This document shows positions 1-5,485 of a stretch of 10,144 nt of DNA, in pieces (the stretch's first letter is position 1; the number at the start of each line of letters is the position of its first letter). Made by a program: the position numbers and the translations under genes. This DNA is from an uncultured Bilophila sp. (lineage in GTDB: Bacteria; Desulfobacterota; Desulfovibrionia; Desulfovibrionales; Desulfovibrionaceae): assembly GCA_902373525.1 (NCBI GenBank), contig CABKMN010000080.1, positions 1-10,144 on the forward strand, given 5' to 3'. Below the pieces are notes generated by a model that worked only from the letters and a program-made list of their open reading frames with translations, did not search any database and was not told where the DNA came from.

Positions 1-40
1 GGGGGAGGGGAACCTTTCTCCAGAAAGGTTCCCCTCCCCC
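1..40. terminator. Rho-independent-type terminator hairpin, bidirectional, cut by window edge
   Basis: Bases 1-19 and 22-40 are perfect reverse complements around a 2-nt CC centre, giving a 19-bp G/A-rich over C/T-rich stem. The stem may extend further left, because bases 41-45 (TCCCC) would continue the right arm. A TTTT run at 47-50 follows on the plus strand. The hairpin lies 17 nt beyond the stop codon of the minus-strand citrate-synthase-like gene, so it should end that transcript and possibly one arriving from the left. The tip, CTTTCT-CC-AGAAAG, is nearly the same as the tip of the hairpin at 10088-10141. Confidence 0.85.
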
Positions 41-57
41 TCCCCATTTTCACGTCT

Positions 58-1887
58 CTATTCTTCTTCGCTGATGGGGTGGGCTTCCGCTTCGAGGGAC
101 TCGGCGCGGCGGATGATTTCCTCAAGCTGGATGTCGGCGCCGAGGACGCCGGTGATCTCGTCGTTGGCGTCGGTGATCACCGTGGAGACGGTGATGATGA
201 GCTGACCGGTGACCTGCGACTGATGCACGTTCATGATGTGCAGCTTGCCCGTGCGCATGGGCTGGAGGAACCATTCGCGGTTCGAGTAGTCGAATCCGAG
301 CGGGAACGCCTTGTAGCCCTTTTTGTCGCCGGGATCGCTGATGGCGATGGCCGTGGAATGGCCCTGCACGTCGGTGACGTAGACGTACTGAATGAACGAG
401 TACTCGTGTACGAAGGTTTCAAGCAGCGCGGTAAGCGCCTCGGGGCTCTCGGCCTTCTGGCAGTCGCGCGCCAGACGTTCCACGAGGTTGGAGGCCAGTT
501 CCCCGGCGATGCGCTTCATCTGGTCGAACTCGCTGTCGAACAGTTCGGGCATGAAGCGGCGCACGAGGTTCTTGATTTCCTTGTTGGAGAAGGAGGTGTT
601 GCGGCCTTCCTCGTAGGCGGCCATGATCTTGGCGTGAATCTGGCCCACGGCGGGATGCTTCTTGGAAACCTGCCGTTCCGCCGGGAGGTTGAACTGCTGG
701 TTGATCCAGTAGGCCACGCCCGCGCGCCCGGCCTTGTCGTTGATGATGATCGGCACGGAACGGTTGAGGATTTTGGTCGTGTCGAAAATATTGTAGATTT
801 CTTCGTTCTTCGCCAGACCGTCCACGTGGATGCCCGCGCTGGTGGCGTTGAAGTCCTTGCCCGCGAAGGGATAGTTGTCCGGAATGCGGTAGTCGAGTTC
901 CTTCTCGAAGTACTGGGCGATTTCCGTGATCACCGTGGGATCGGCGGCCTCGTCGTTGCCGGTGAGGGAGATGTAGTCGATGACCAGCGCTTCCAGCGGC
1001 GCGTTGCCGGTGCGCTCGCCGAAGCCGAGGAGCGTTCCGTTGACGCCGCCGCAGCCGTAGAGCCACGCGGTCACGCCGTTGACCAGCACCTTATGGAAGT
1101 CGTTGTGGCCGTGCCATTCCAGCCATGCGCCGGGGACGCCCGCTTCGTCGGTGAACGCCCGGACGATGCGCTGCACCGAACGCGGGAGCGCCGCGCCGGG
1201 GTAGGGCACGCCGTAGCCCATCGTGTCGCAGAGGCGGATTTTGATCGGCATGGAGGCTTCGCGGGACAGTTCCATGAGCTTGCGCGCGAAGGGCAGGCAG
1301 AAGCCGTAAATGTCGGCGCGGGTCACGTCCTCGAAGTGGCAGCGCGGCACGATGCCCCATTCGAGGGCCTTGGTGACGACCTTGAGGTAGTCGTTCATGG
1401 CCTGCTCGCGGGTTTTGCCGAGCTTCAGGAAGATGTGGTAGTCGGACATGCTGGTGAGCATGCCCACTTCGTCGAACTCCATGTCGTGGGCGATCTTGAG
1501 GTCGTCCATGTTGGCGCGAATCCAGCCGGTGATCCGGGGGAAGCGGTAGCCGCGCGAACGGCAGACCTCGATGGCCTTGCGGTCCTTGGCGGAGTACATG
1601 AAGAATTCGGAGGCCTGAATGAGGCCGGTCTTGCCGCCGAGCTTGTGCAGCAGGTCGTAGATGCGGGCGATCTGTTTGACCGTATACGGCGGGCGGGCCT
1701 GCTGGCCGTCGCGGAAGGTGGTGTCCGTGATGAACATCGGATCAGCCGGGCGGGGAATGAGGAACGTGTCGTCGAATTCGATGCGGCTGATGTTGCTGTA
1801 TGGGAAGACGTCGCGGTACAGTTCGGGTTCGGCGCGGTTGTCCAGCGTCAGGGGGCGGGAAGCGTGTTTCTGATACAGTAAGCTCAT
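58..1887 (-). CDS. HMGL-like (DRE-TIM) condensing enzyme, probable Re-citrate synthase, with C-terminal Cache-like domain
   Basis: A 609-residue cytosolic enzyme of the isopropylmalate/homocitrate/Re-citrate synthase family. These metal-dependent TIM barrels condense acetyl-CoA with a 2-oxo acid. Visible motifs are D55-TTFRDGQQ (R59 and metal-ligand D60), LCDTMGYG (219-226), WHGHND with metal-ligand H259 and H261, NGTLLGFGERTGN (283-295), and SAGIHVDG (350-357) as in 2-isopropylmalate synthases. The sequence type (an EPELYRDVFPY stretch before ITDTTFRDGQQARPPYT) matches my memory of anaerobe Re-citrate synthases, which make citrate from oxaloacetate for glutamate synthesis; isopropylmalate or homocitrate synthase remains possible. 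Residues about 488-590 form an extra Cache/PDC-like domain (D-YSNREWF, then SQVTGQLIITVSTVITD and GVLGADI) with no membrane segment. The start at 1887 is chosen for AGGAGG at 1897-1902, 9 nt upstream. The frame stays open to 3051 but has no family similarity there. Databases may mislabel relatives as histone-lysine methyltransferase. Family certain, exact reaction about 0.6. Confidence 0.9.
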   Translation of the reverse strand: MSLLYQKHASRPLTLDNRAEPELYRDVFPYSNISRIEFDDTFLIPRPADPMFITDTTFRDGQQARPPYTVKQIARIYDLLHKLGGKTGLIQASEFFMYSAKDRKAIEVCRSRGYRFPRITGWIRANMDDLKIAHDMEFDEVGMLTSMSDYHIFLKLGKTREQAMNDYLKVVTKALEWGIVPRCHFEDVTRADIYGFCLPFARKLMELSREASMPIKIRLCDTMGYGVPYPGAALPRSVQRIVRAFTDEAGVPGAWLEWHGHNDFHKVLVNGVTAWLYGCGGVNGTLLGFGERTGNAPLEALVIDYISLTGNDEAADPTVITEIAQYFEKELDYRIPDNYPFAGKDFNATSAGIHVDGLAKNEEIYNIFDTTKILNRSVPIIINDKAGRAGVAYWINQQFNLPAERQVSKKHPAVGQIHAKIMAAYEEGRNTSFSNKEIKNLVRRFMPELFDSEFDQMKRIAGELASNLVERLARDCQKAESPEALTALLETFVHEYSFIQYVYVTDVQGHSTAIAISDPGDKKGYKAFPLGFDYSNREWFLQPMRTGKLHIMNVHQSQVTGQLIITVSTVITDANDEITGVLGADIQLEEIIRRAESLEAEAHPISEEE

Positions 1888-2154
1888 TGTGCGGAACCTC
1901 CTGAGATAAGGTGATCTCCGTATAGAGACGGAAGCGCTGTTGTGCGGCGGGATGGAGCGGGGCTTCCGGCGGAAGTCTTCTTCTCCAATTAGGCAGTATA
2001 CATTATTTTTGCGGGAACCGGAAGAGGAATTTTGGCGGGCAAAAAGGCGGAAGCATGGGAAAAAGAGTACAAAACGCCGGTCGGGGCCGCCCGTTCTTGC
2101 GCCCGCCGGGAAGGGCGGGTATCGTCGCCGGAAACGACGTTGCCGAGGAGCCAC
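1888..2154. other. Divergent intergenic region with possible promoters
   Basis: This region separates the minus-strand enzyme from the plus-strand DUF1992 gene and should hold both promoters. An AT-rich patch at 1985-2010 stands out in GC-rich surroundings. On the minus strand TATACT (complement of 1995-2000) is a fair -10 box, but no good -35 box lies 16-18 nt upstream. A 13-bp palindrome (CTTCCG-G-CGGAAG, 1963-1975) falls in the likely leader of the enzyme mRNA. No RNA gene is recognisable. Confidence 0.5.
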
Positions 2155-2538
2155 ATGGACGCCATCAGCCTCATTGCGGAACAGCGCATCCGCGAAGCCT
2201 GCGAACAGGGCGTGTTCGACCGCCTGCCGGGCGCGGGCAAGCCGCTGGAACTGGAAGACGATTCGCACATCCCCGAAGACCTGCGCATGGCCTACAAACT
2301 GCTGAAAAACGCGGGCTACGTGCCCGAAGAGGTGCTTGACCGGAAGGAGGCGCAGTCGATTGTGGAGGCGCTGGAATCGTGCGAGGACGAACAGGAAAAG
2401 GTCAGGCAGATGAAGAAGCTCGACGTGGTCCTCGCCCGCATCAAGGCCAGACGCCCCAACGCGCCCATCCTCGGCGACAAGAGCCCGTACTACGCGCAGG
2501 TCGTCAGCCGGGTGTCCGTCAGAAAGAAGGACGACTGA
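2155..2538 (+). CDS. DUF1992 / DnaJC28-domain protein (YhdN-type)
   Basis: A 127-residue soluble, highly charged protein covering one DUF1992 domain (DnaJ homologue subfamily C member 28 conserved region). Diagnostic stretches are EQRIREACEQGVFDRLPGAGKPLELE (9-34) and DLRMAYKLLKNAGYVPEEV (42-60), followed by a charged helical tail. The molecular role of this family is not settled; no J-domain or HPD motif is present, so it is not a DnaJ co-chaperone by itself. The start at 2155 is chosen because GAGGAG lies at 2145-2150 and similarity begins there. An in-frame TTG at 2032 would add 41 residues of low-complexity, unfamily-like sequence. Length is normal for stand-alone bacterial members (about 110-130 residues). 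It is monocistronic as far as can be seen, with no terminator hairpin with a U-run right after it. Confidence 0.88.
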   Translation: MDAISLIAEQRIREACEQGVFDRLPGAGKPLELEDDSHIPEDLRMAYKLLKNAGYVPEEVLDRKEAQSIVEALESCEDEQEKVRQMKKLDVVLARIKARRPNAPILGDKSPYYAQVVSRVSVRKKDD

Positions 2539-2781
2539 CCCCGCCCGTCCCGCATGCCCCGCCGGACGCTTGCCGAAGCCTTCCTCCCGACGCCCGCGAT
2601 ACCGGCGACCCCGCCTTGTCCCGGACGCTTCCGCCGGACCTGCCCGCAACTCCCGGCCCGCCGGAGCCGCCGCATCGGCGAAGGCGTGACGGCGAGCCCC
2701 CGCCGTTCTCGTGCCCATCCGGGTCACGTCGCTCCGATCTTTGAACCGCAGGGCCTCGGGCTGTCCCCCTCGTGCCATCGA

Positions 2782-2853
2782 CGCCGCCGTCTGCCCGTTC
2801 TCTTGAACGGCGGCGGGAAAGGGCGGCCCGGTTCCCTCGAACGGGTTCCGTTC
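2782..2853. repeat. Alternating GAACGG/CCGTTC inverted repeats, competing hairpins
   Basis: CCGTTC (2795-2800) pairs with GAACGG (2805-2810) over a TCTT loop. GAACGG (2839-2844) pairs with CCGTTC (2848-2853) over GTT. The first hairpin competes with a longer 9-bp stem, CGCCGCCGT (2782-2790) with ACGGCGGCG (2807-2815), which shares the bases ACGG. The function is unknown. No gene lies directly downstream on either strand, so a leader or attenuator role is not supported. Confidence 0.5.
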
Positions 2854-2984
2854 TTCAAACCGGATACATTCCGTTACATTTTGCTGCACTCCCCACATTG
2901 CCGCGAAACAATCCCGAGATAACTTCCCTTCCTGTCTGCGCAAACGCCGCCCAAACCGGGATGGCGGGACGGCCTCGGCCCCGT

Positions 2985-3129
2985 TTCGCGCATGAAGCGC
3001 GGAGGTCCCGGCGGTACGGCGTTTCGCGTCGTCCCGGCGTCTTCGCTCCATGCGGGAGCGGTCCCGGCCAGCCCAAGCCGCATGTGCAGCTCAGGCTGTG
3101 GCTTCGCTCCATGCGGGAGCGGTCCCGGC
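2985..3129. repeat. Cluster of 28-nt palindromic repeats
   Basis: Two identical 28-nt copies lie at 3041-3068 and 3102-3129, each with a 6-bp hairpin (CGCTCC-ATGCG-GGAGCG) followed by GTCCCGGC. They are 61 nt apart start to start, with a 33-nt unrelated spacer. A diverged copy at 2985-3012 keeps the flanking TTCGC and GTCCCGGC but has a different stem (CGCGC-ATGAA-GCGCG), so pairing is kept although the sequence has changed. A hairpin-less short copy (TTCGCGTC-GTCCCGGC) lies at 3023-3038. No cas gene is in the window. This is most like an intergenic palindromic (REP-type) element. Confidence 0.75.
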
Positions 3130-3470
3130 TCTGTCGGCGGCGTTTTTTCGCGCCGTCGGGGACGGAAAGGGCCGTTCGGCTTCCTTGTCGGGGAGAATGT
3201 CCGGGGAAAGGCCGTATTCAAAAGAAAACGGCCTCGTCGGGGGCGTCTGGGAGAGCCGTCACCGCAAGCGTTCGGCCCTGTCCGGCGAAGAGGGCCTTCG
3301 CGTCCGTAATGGACAACGGGGCGTTCTGCGCCTGTTCAGCGACCGTACCCGTCGCGGGGCCCTTGGGAAGGGAGAGGGAATTTGACGGCGGACCGGGCCG
3401 TGTTCCGGTCGTCCCTGCGGCGTGGGGAGCGTTTCAAACGCAACAGGGTTTCGCTTCACCACGCCCGGCG

Positions 3471-4115
3471 CTATTCCCCGTTGACCTCGCTGTGGGAGAG
3501 GAGTGAGCAGACGAGCATTTCGTAGAGCCACTTGGCGTAGGTTTCGCCGGACCATCCGCGTTCCTGCACGAGCATTCTGTACACGTCCCTGCCGGTGAGG
3601 CACCAGAACACGTCGAGCGCCATTTCCATCGTGATGTCGTCCTTGAGCCGCCGTCCGTGAAGGAGAAAACGCACATGCATTTCCTGTTCGCTCCGGTGGC
3701 AGCAGCGGCTTTCGTTTTCGATGCGCGCGAGTTCCGGGTCGAGCACGCCCGCCCCGCGCAGGAGATCGAAAACCGGGCTTCGGGACTCGTGGACCTGAAG
3801 CACAAGCTGCGCCGTGAGCCGCAGCGCCTCGTGGACGTTCGCCGTTTCGAGGGAGCGGTCGCACAGTTCGTACAGGCGTTCGGTGAGCATGGCGCGGTCC
3901 AGCAGGCCGGCCACGATGCCGCGCTTGGACTGGAACACGGCGTACACCGTCTGCTTGGCGACTCCCGCCTCCTGCGCGATGGCCTCGATGGTCGTCTTGG
4001 CGTAGCCGCGGTCCATCAGCAGGCGCTGCGTCGCGTCGAGGATGTTGGTCCGGGTCTGGCTGGCCTGCCGTTCCCGGGTGGGAGAAGAGTACTTGCGGGC
4101 GGTGTGATGTTCCAT
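3471..4115 (-). CDS. TetR/AcrR-family transcriptional repressor of the adjacent RND pump
   Basis: A 214-residue one-component regulator. Residues about 19-65 form the TetR DNA-binding domain: TRTNILDATQRLLMDRGYAKTTIEAIAQEAGVAKQTVYAVFQSK, with the helix-turn-helix at about 41-62. The rest (about 70-210) is an all-helical ligand-binding and dimerisation domain that I cannot assign to a ligand class; it contains a CCH motif (138-140). The gene is divergent from the three-gene RND pump, the usual arrangement for AcrR/TtgR-like repressors that release DNA on binding a pump substrate. Start choice: ATG at 4115, with AAAGGA ending 11 nt upstream. ATG at 4127 (4 residues longer) would put that same site against the start codon. 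A TTG at 4202 is excluded because it would place the promoter and operator inside the gene. Confidence 0.93.
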   Translation of the reverse strand: MEHHTARKYSSPTRERQASQTRTNILDATQRLLMDRGYAKTTIEAIAQEAGVAKQTVYAVFQSKRGIVAGLLDRAMLTERLYELCDRSLETANVHEALRLTAQLVLQVHESRSPVFDLLRGAGVLDPELARIENESRCCHRSEQEMHVRFLLHGRRLKDDITMEMALDVFWCLTGRDVYRMLVQERGWSGETYAKWLYEMLVCSLLSHSEVNGE

Positions 4116-4153
4116 CTTGACAGTCATCCTTTCGGGATATATAGCACACGAAC

Positions 4154-4173
4154 GGATAGAGCATACTCTATCC
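4154..4173. promoter_or_regulatory. Probable TetR-family operator, perfect 20-bp palindrome
   Basis: GGATAGAG (4154-4161), CATA, CTCTATCC (4166-4173) is a perfect inverted repeat with 8-bp arms and a 4-nt centre. It lies in the intergenic space between the repressor and the pump and covers the -10 box and part of the spacer of the repressor promoter. Size and position fit a TetR dimer site. Binding by this particular repressor is inferred from location. Confidence 0.8.
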
Positions 4174-4189
4174 AATTTGTTTTTGTCAA
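4160..4189 (-). promoter_or_regulatory. Sigma-70-type promoter of the TetR gene
   Basis: On the minus strand a perfect -35 box TTGACA (complement of 4184-4189) is followed after 18 nt by TATGCT (complement of 4160-4165). Transcription would start near 4153 and leave a leader of about 37 nt before the ATG at 4115. The 20-bp palindrome sits over the -10 box, which predicts autorepression. An equally good promoter facing the pump genes is not visible. Confidence 0.75.
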
Positions 4190-4282
4190 ACGATGCAAGC
4201 AACCTGCGGAAGACGCAAGTCGCTTGTATTTTCTATGGGCGCGGCTGTTTGGATCGCGTCGACAACCTGAGAGTGAGGTTTT

Positions 4283-5476
4283 ATGTTGGTGAAACACGAA
4301 CGTTTGCCGCTGCGCTTTGGCATGATCCTTCTGGCCGGTCTGCTGTGCCTGCCCCTCATGGGCTGCAAGGACGAGAAGACCGACGCGCAGGCTTCCGGGG
4401 CTCCCGCCGTGGAAGTGGCCGTCGAGATCGTCACCCCGCAGAAAGTGTTGTACACGACGGAGCTGGCGGGCCGCACGTCCGCCTTCCAGATCGCGGAAGT
4501 CCGCCCGCAGGTCAGCGGCATCATCCAGAAACGCCTGTTTCAGGAAGGTGCGGACGTGAAGGCGGGAGACACCCTGTACCAGATCGATCCCGCGACCTAT
4601 CAGGCCGACCTCGACAGCGCCAAGGCCAATCTGGTCCGCGCCGAAGCCAACGTCGCCCCCGCGCGTCTGAAGATGCAGCGCTTCAAGGACCTCGTGCACA
4701 TCAGCGCGGTCAGCAAGCAGGAATACGACGACGCCGAGGCCGCCTACAAGCAGGCGCTCGCCGACGTGGGCGTCAACAAGGCCGCCGTGGAGAACGCCCG
4801 CATCCGTCTGAACTACACCAAGGTGACGTCCCCCATCTCCGGGCGCATCAGCCGTTCGCTGGTGACGCCGGGCGCGCTGGTGACCGAAAACCAGACCAGC
4901 CCGCTCACCACGGTGCAGCAGCTTGACCCCGTCTACGTGGACGTGACCCAGTCCAGCGCCGAGGTGCTGCGCCTCAAGCGTTCCCTCGAAAGCGGCACCC
5001 TCCAGCGGGCCGATCAGAGCCACGCCGCCGTCCGGCTGCTGCTCGACGACGGCAGCGAGTACGAACAGGCGGGCACGCTCCAGTTCACCGACGTGAGCGT
5101 GGACGAGAGCACCGGCATGGTCACGCTGCGCGCCATCTTCCCGAACCCCAAGCAGGAACTCATGCCCGGCATGTACGTGCGCGCGATCCTCAACGAGGGC
5201 GTGGACGATCAGGCCATCCTGCTGCCGCAGCGCGCGCTCGTCCGCGACGCCAAGGGCAACCCCACCACCTATGTGGTGAACGCCGAAAACAAGGTGGAAG
5301 TCCGTCCGCTCAAGGTGGGACGTACGCAGGGTTCGAACTGGGTGGTGCTTGATGGGCTCAAGTCCGGGGACAAGGTCATCGTCGAGGGCCTCCAGAAAAT
5401 CCGTCCCGGCGTGACCGTTCGCATCGCCGAACCCACCTCCGACCAGCAGGCCGTGCCTGCTTCCGAAAATCGGTAG
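4283..5476 (+). CDS. RND efflux periplasmic adaptor (AcrA/MexA type), lipoprotein
   Basis: A 397-residue membrane-fusion protein that bridges the inner-membrane RND transporter and the outer-membrane channel. The N-terminus has Arg/Lys residues, a hydrophobic stretch (12-26) and the lipobox L25-M-G-C28, so the mature protein should start at a lipidated Cys28. After a short linker come the first lipoyl half (about 70-104, EVRPQVSGIIQKRLFQEG), an alpha-helical hairpin (about 105-172), the second lipoyl half (about 178-212, VTSPISGRISRS and TPGALV), then beta-barrel and membrane-proximal domains (VDESTGMVTLRAIFPNP and LMPGMYVRA). Length is normal for AcrA (397 in E. coli). GAGTGAGG lies 4 nt before the ATG. 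First gene of the pump operon; the transporter gene begins 9 nt after its stop. Confidence 0.96.
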   Translation: MLVKHERLPLRFGMILLAGLLCLPLMGCKDEKTDAQASGAPAVEVAVEIVTPQKVLYTTELAGRTSAFQIAEVRPQVSGIIQKRLFQEGADVKAGDTLYQIDPATYQADLDSAKANLVRAEANVAPARLKMQRFKDLVHISAVSKQEYDDAEAAYKQALADVGVNKAAVENARIRLNYTKVTSPISGRISRSLVTPGALVTENQTSPLTTVQQLDPVYVDVTQSSAEVLRLKRSLESGTLQRADQSHAAVRLLLDDGSEYEQAGTLQFTDVSVDESTGMVTLRAIFPNPKQELMPGMYVRAILNEGVDDQAILLPQRALVRDAKGNPTTYVVNAENKVEVRPLKVGRTQGSNWVVLDGLKSGDKVIVEGLQKIRPGVTVRIAEPTSDQQAVPASENR

Positions 5477-5485
5477 AGGTTTTTC

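Larger units (their letters stand above)
2539..3470. other. 932-base gene-free region between convergent genes
   Basis: The open frames here are rich in Arg, Pro and Gly, overlap each other on both strands, lack ribosome sites and resemble no family I know, so I call no gene. What is visible is structure. There are competing hairpins at 2782-2853, a cluster of palindromic repeats at 2985-3129, a 7-bp-arm hairpin with a 12-nt A-rich loop (3209-3215/3228-3234), overlapping GC hairpins at 3274-3301, and a 13-bp palindrome GCGTTT-C-AAACGC (3429-3441) shortly after the TetR gene stop. Some GC-rich hairpins are expected by chance. A small RNA cannot be excluded, but no promoter-terminator pair is evident. 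Confidence 0.6.

Noticed and set aside
79..1881. 600-codon open frame on the plus strand opposite the citrate-synthase-like gene
   Set aside because: It is a codon-bias shadow: composition dominated by Val, Gly, Ala, His and Asp with no recognisable motif, lying exactly over a clearly conserved gene.
2032..2154. TTG start giving a 41-residue longer DUF1992 protein
   Set aside because: The extra residues are low-complexity and not part of the domain, and a GAGGAG site directly precedes the ATG at 2155.
1888..3051. 388-residue N-terminal extension of the minus-strand citrate-synthase-like frame
   Set aside because: The extension is Arg/Gly-rich, has no family similarity, runs antisense through the DUF1992 gene and the divergent promoters, and a strong AGGAGG site marks the start at 1887.
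2985..3129. A CRISPR mini-array
   Set aside because: Only two identical repeats exist, the third copy has changed stems, a fragment of the repeat lies inside one 'spacer', and no cas gene or AT-rich leader is present. It is kept as a palindromic repeat cluster, with the CRISPR-like spacing noted as a finding.
3429..3441. GCGTTT-C-AAACGC palindrome as a terminator for the TetR gene
   Set aside because: The stem is short with a 1-nt centre and no U-run follows on the minus strand, so termination is not supported.
2554..3506. Several overlapping open frames of 85-244 codons in the gap between convergent genes
   Set aside because: They are Arg/Pro-rich, overlap on both strands, lack ribosome sites and resemble no known family; this is expected in GC-rich non-coding DNA.
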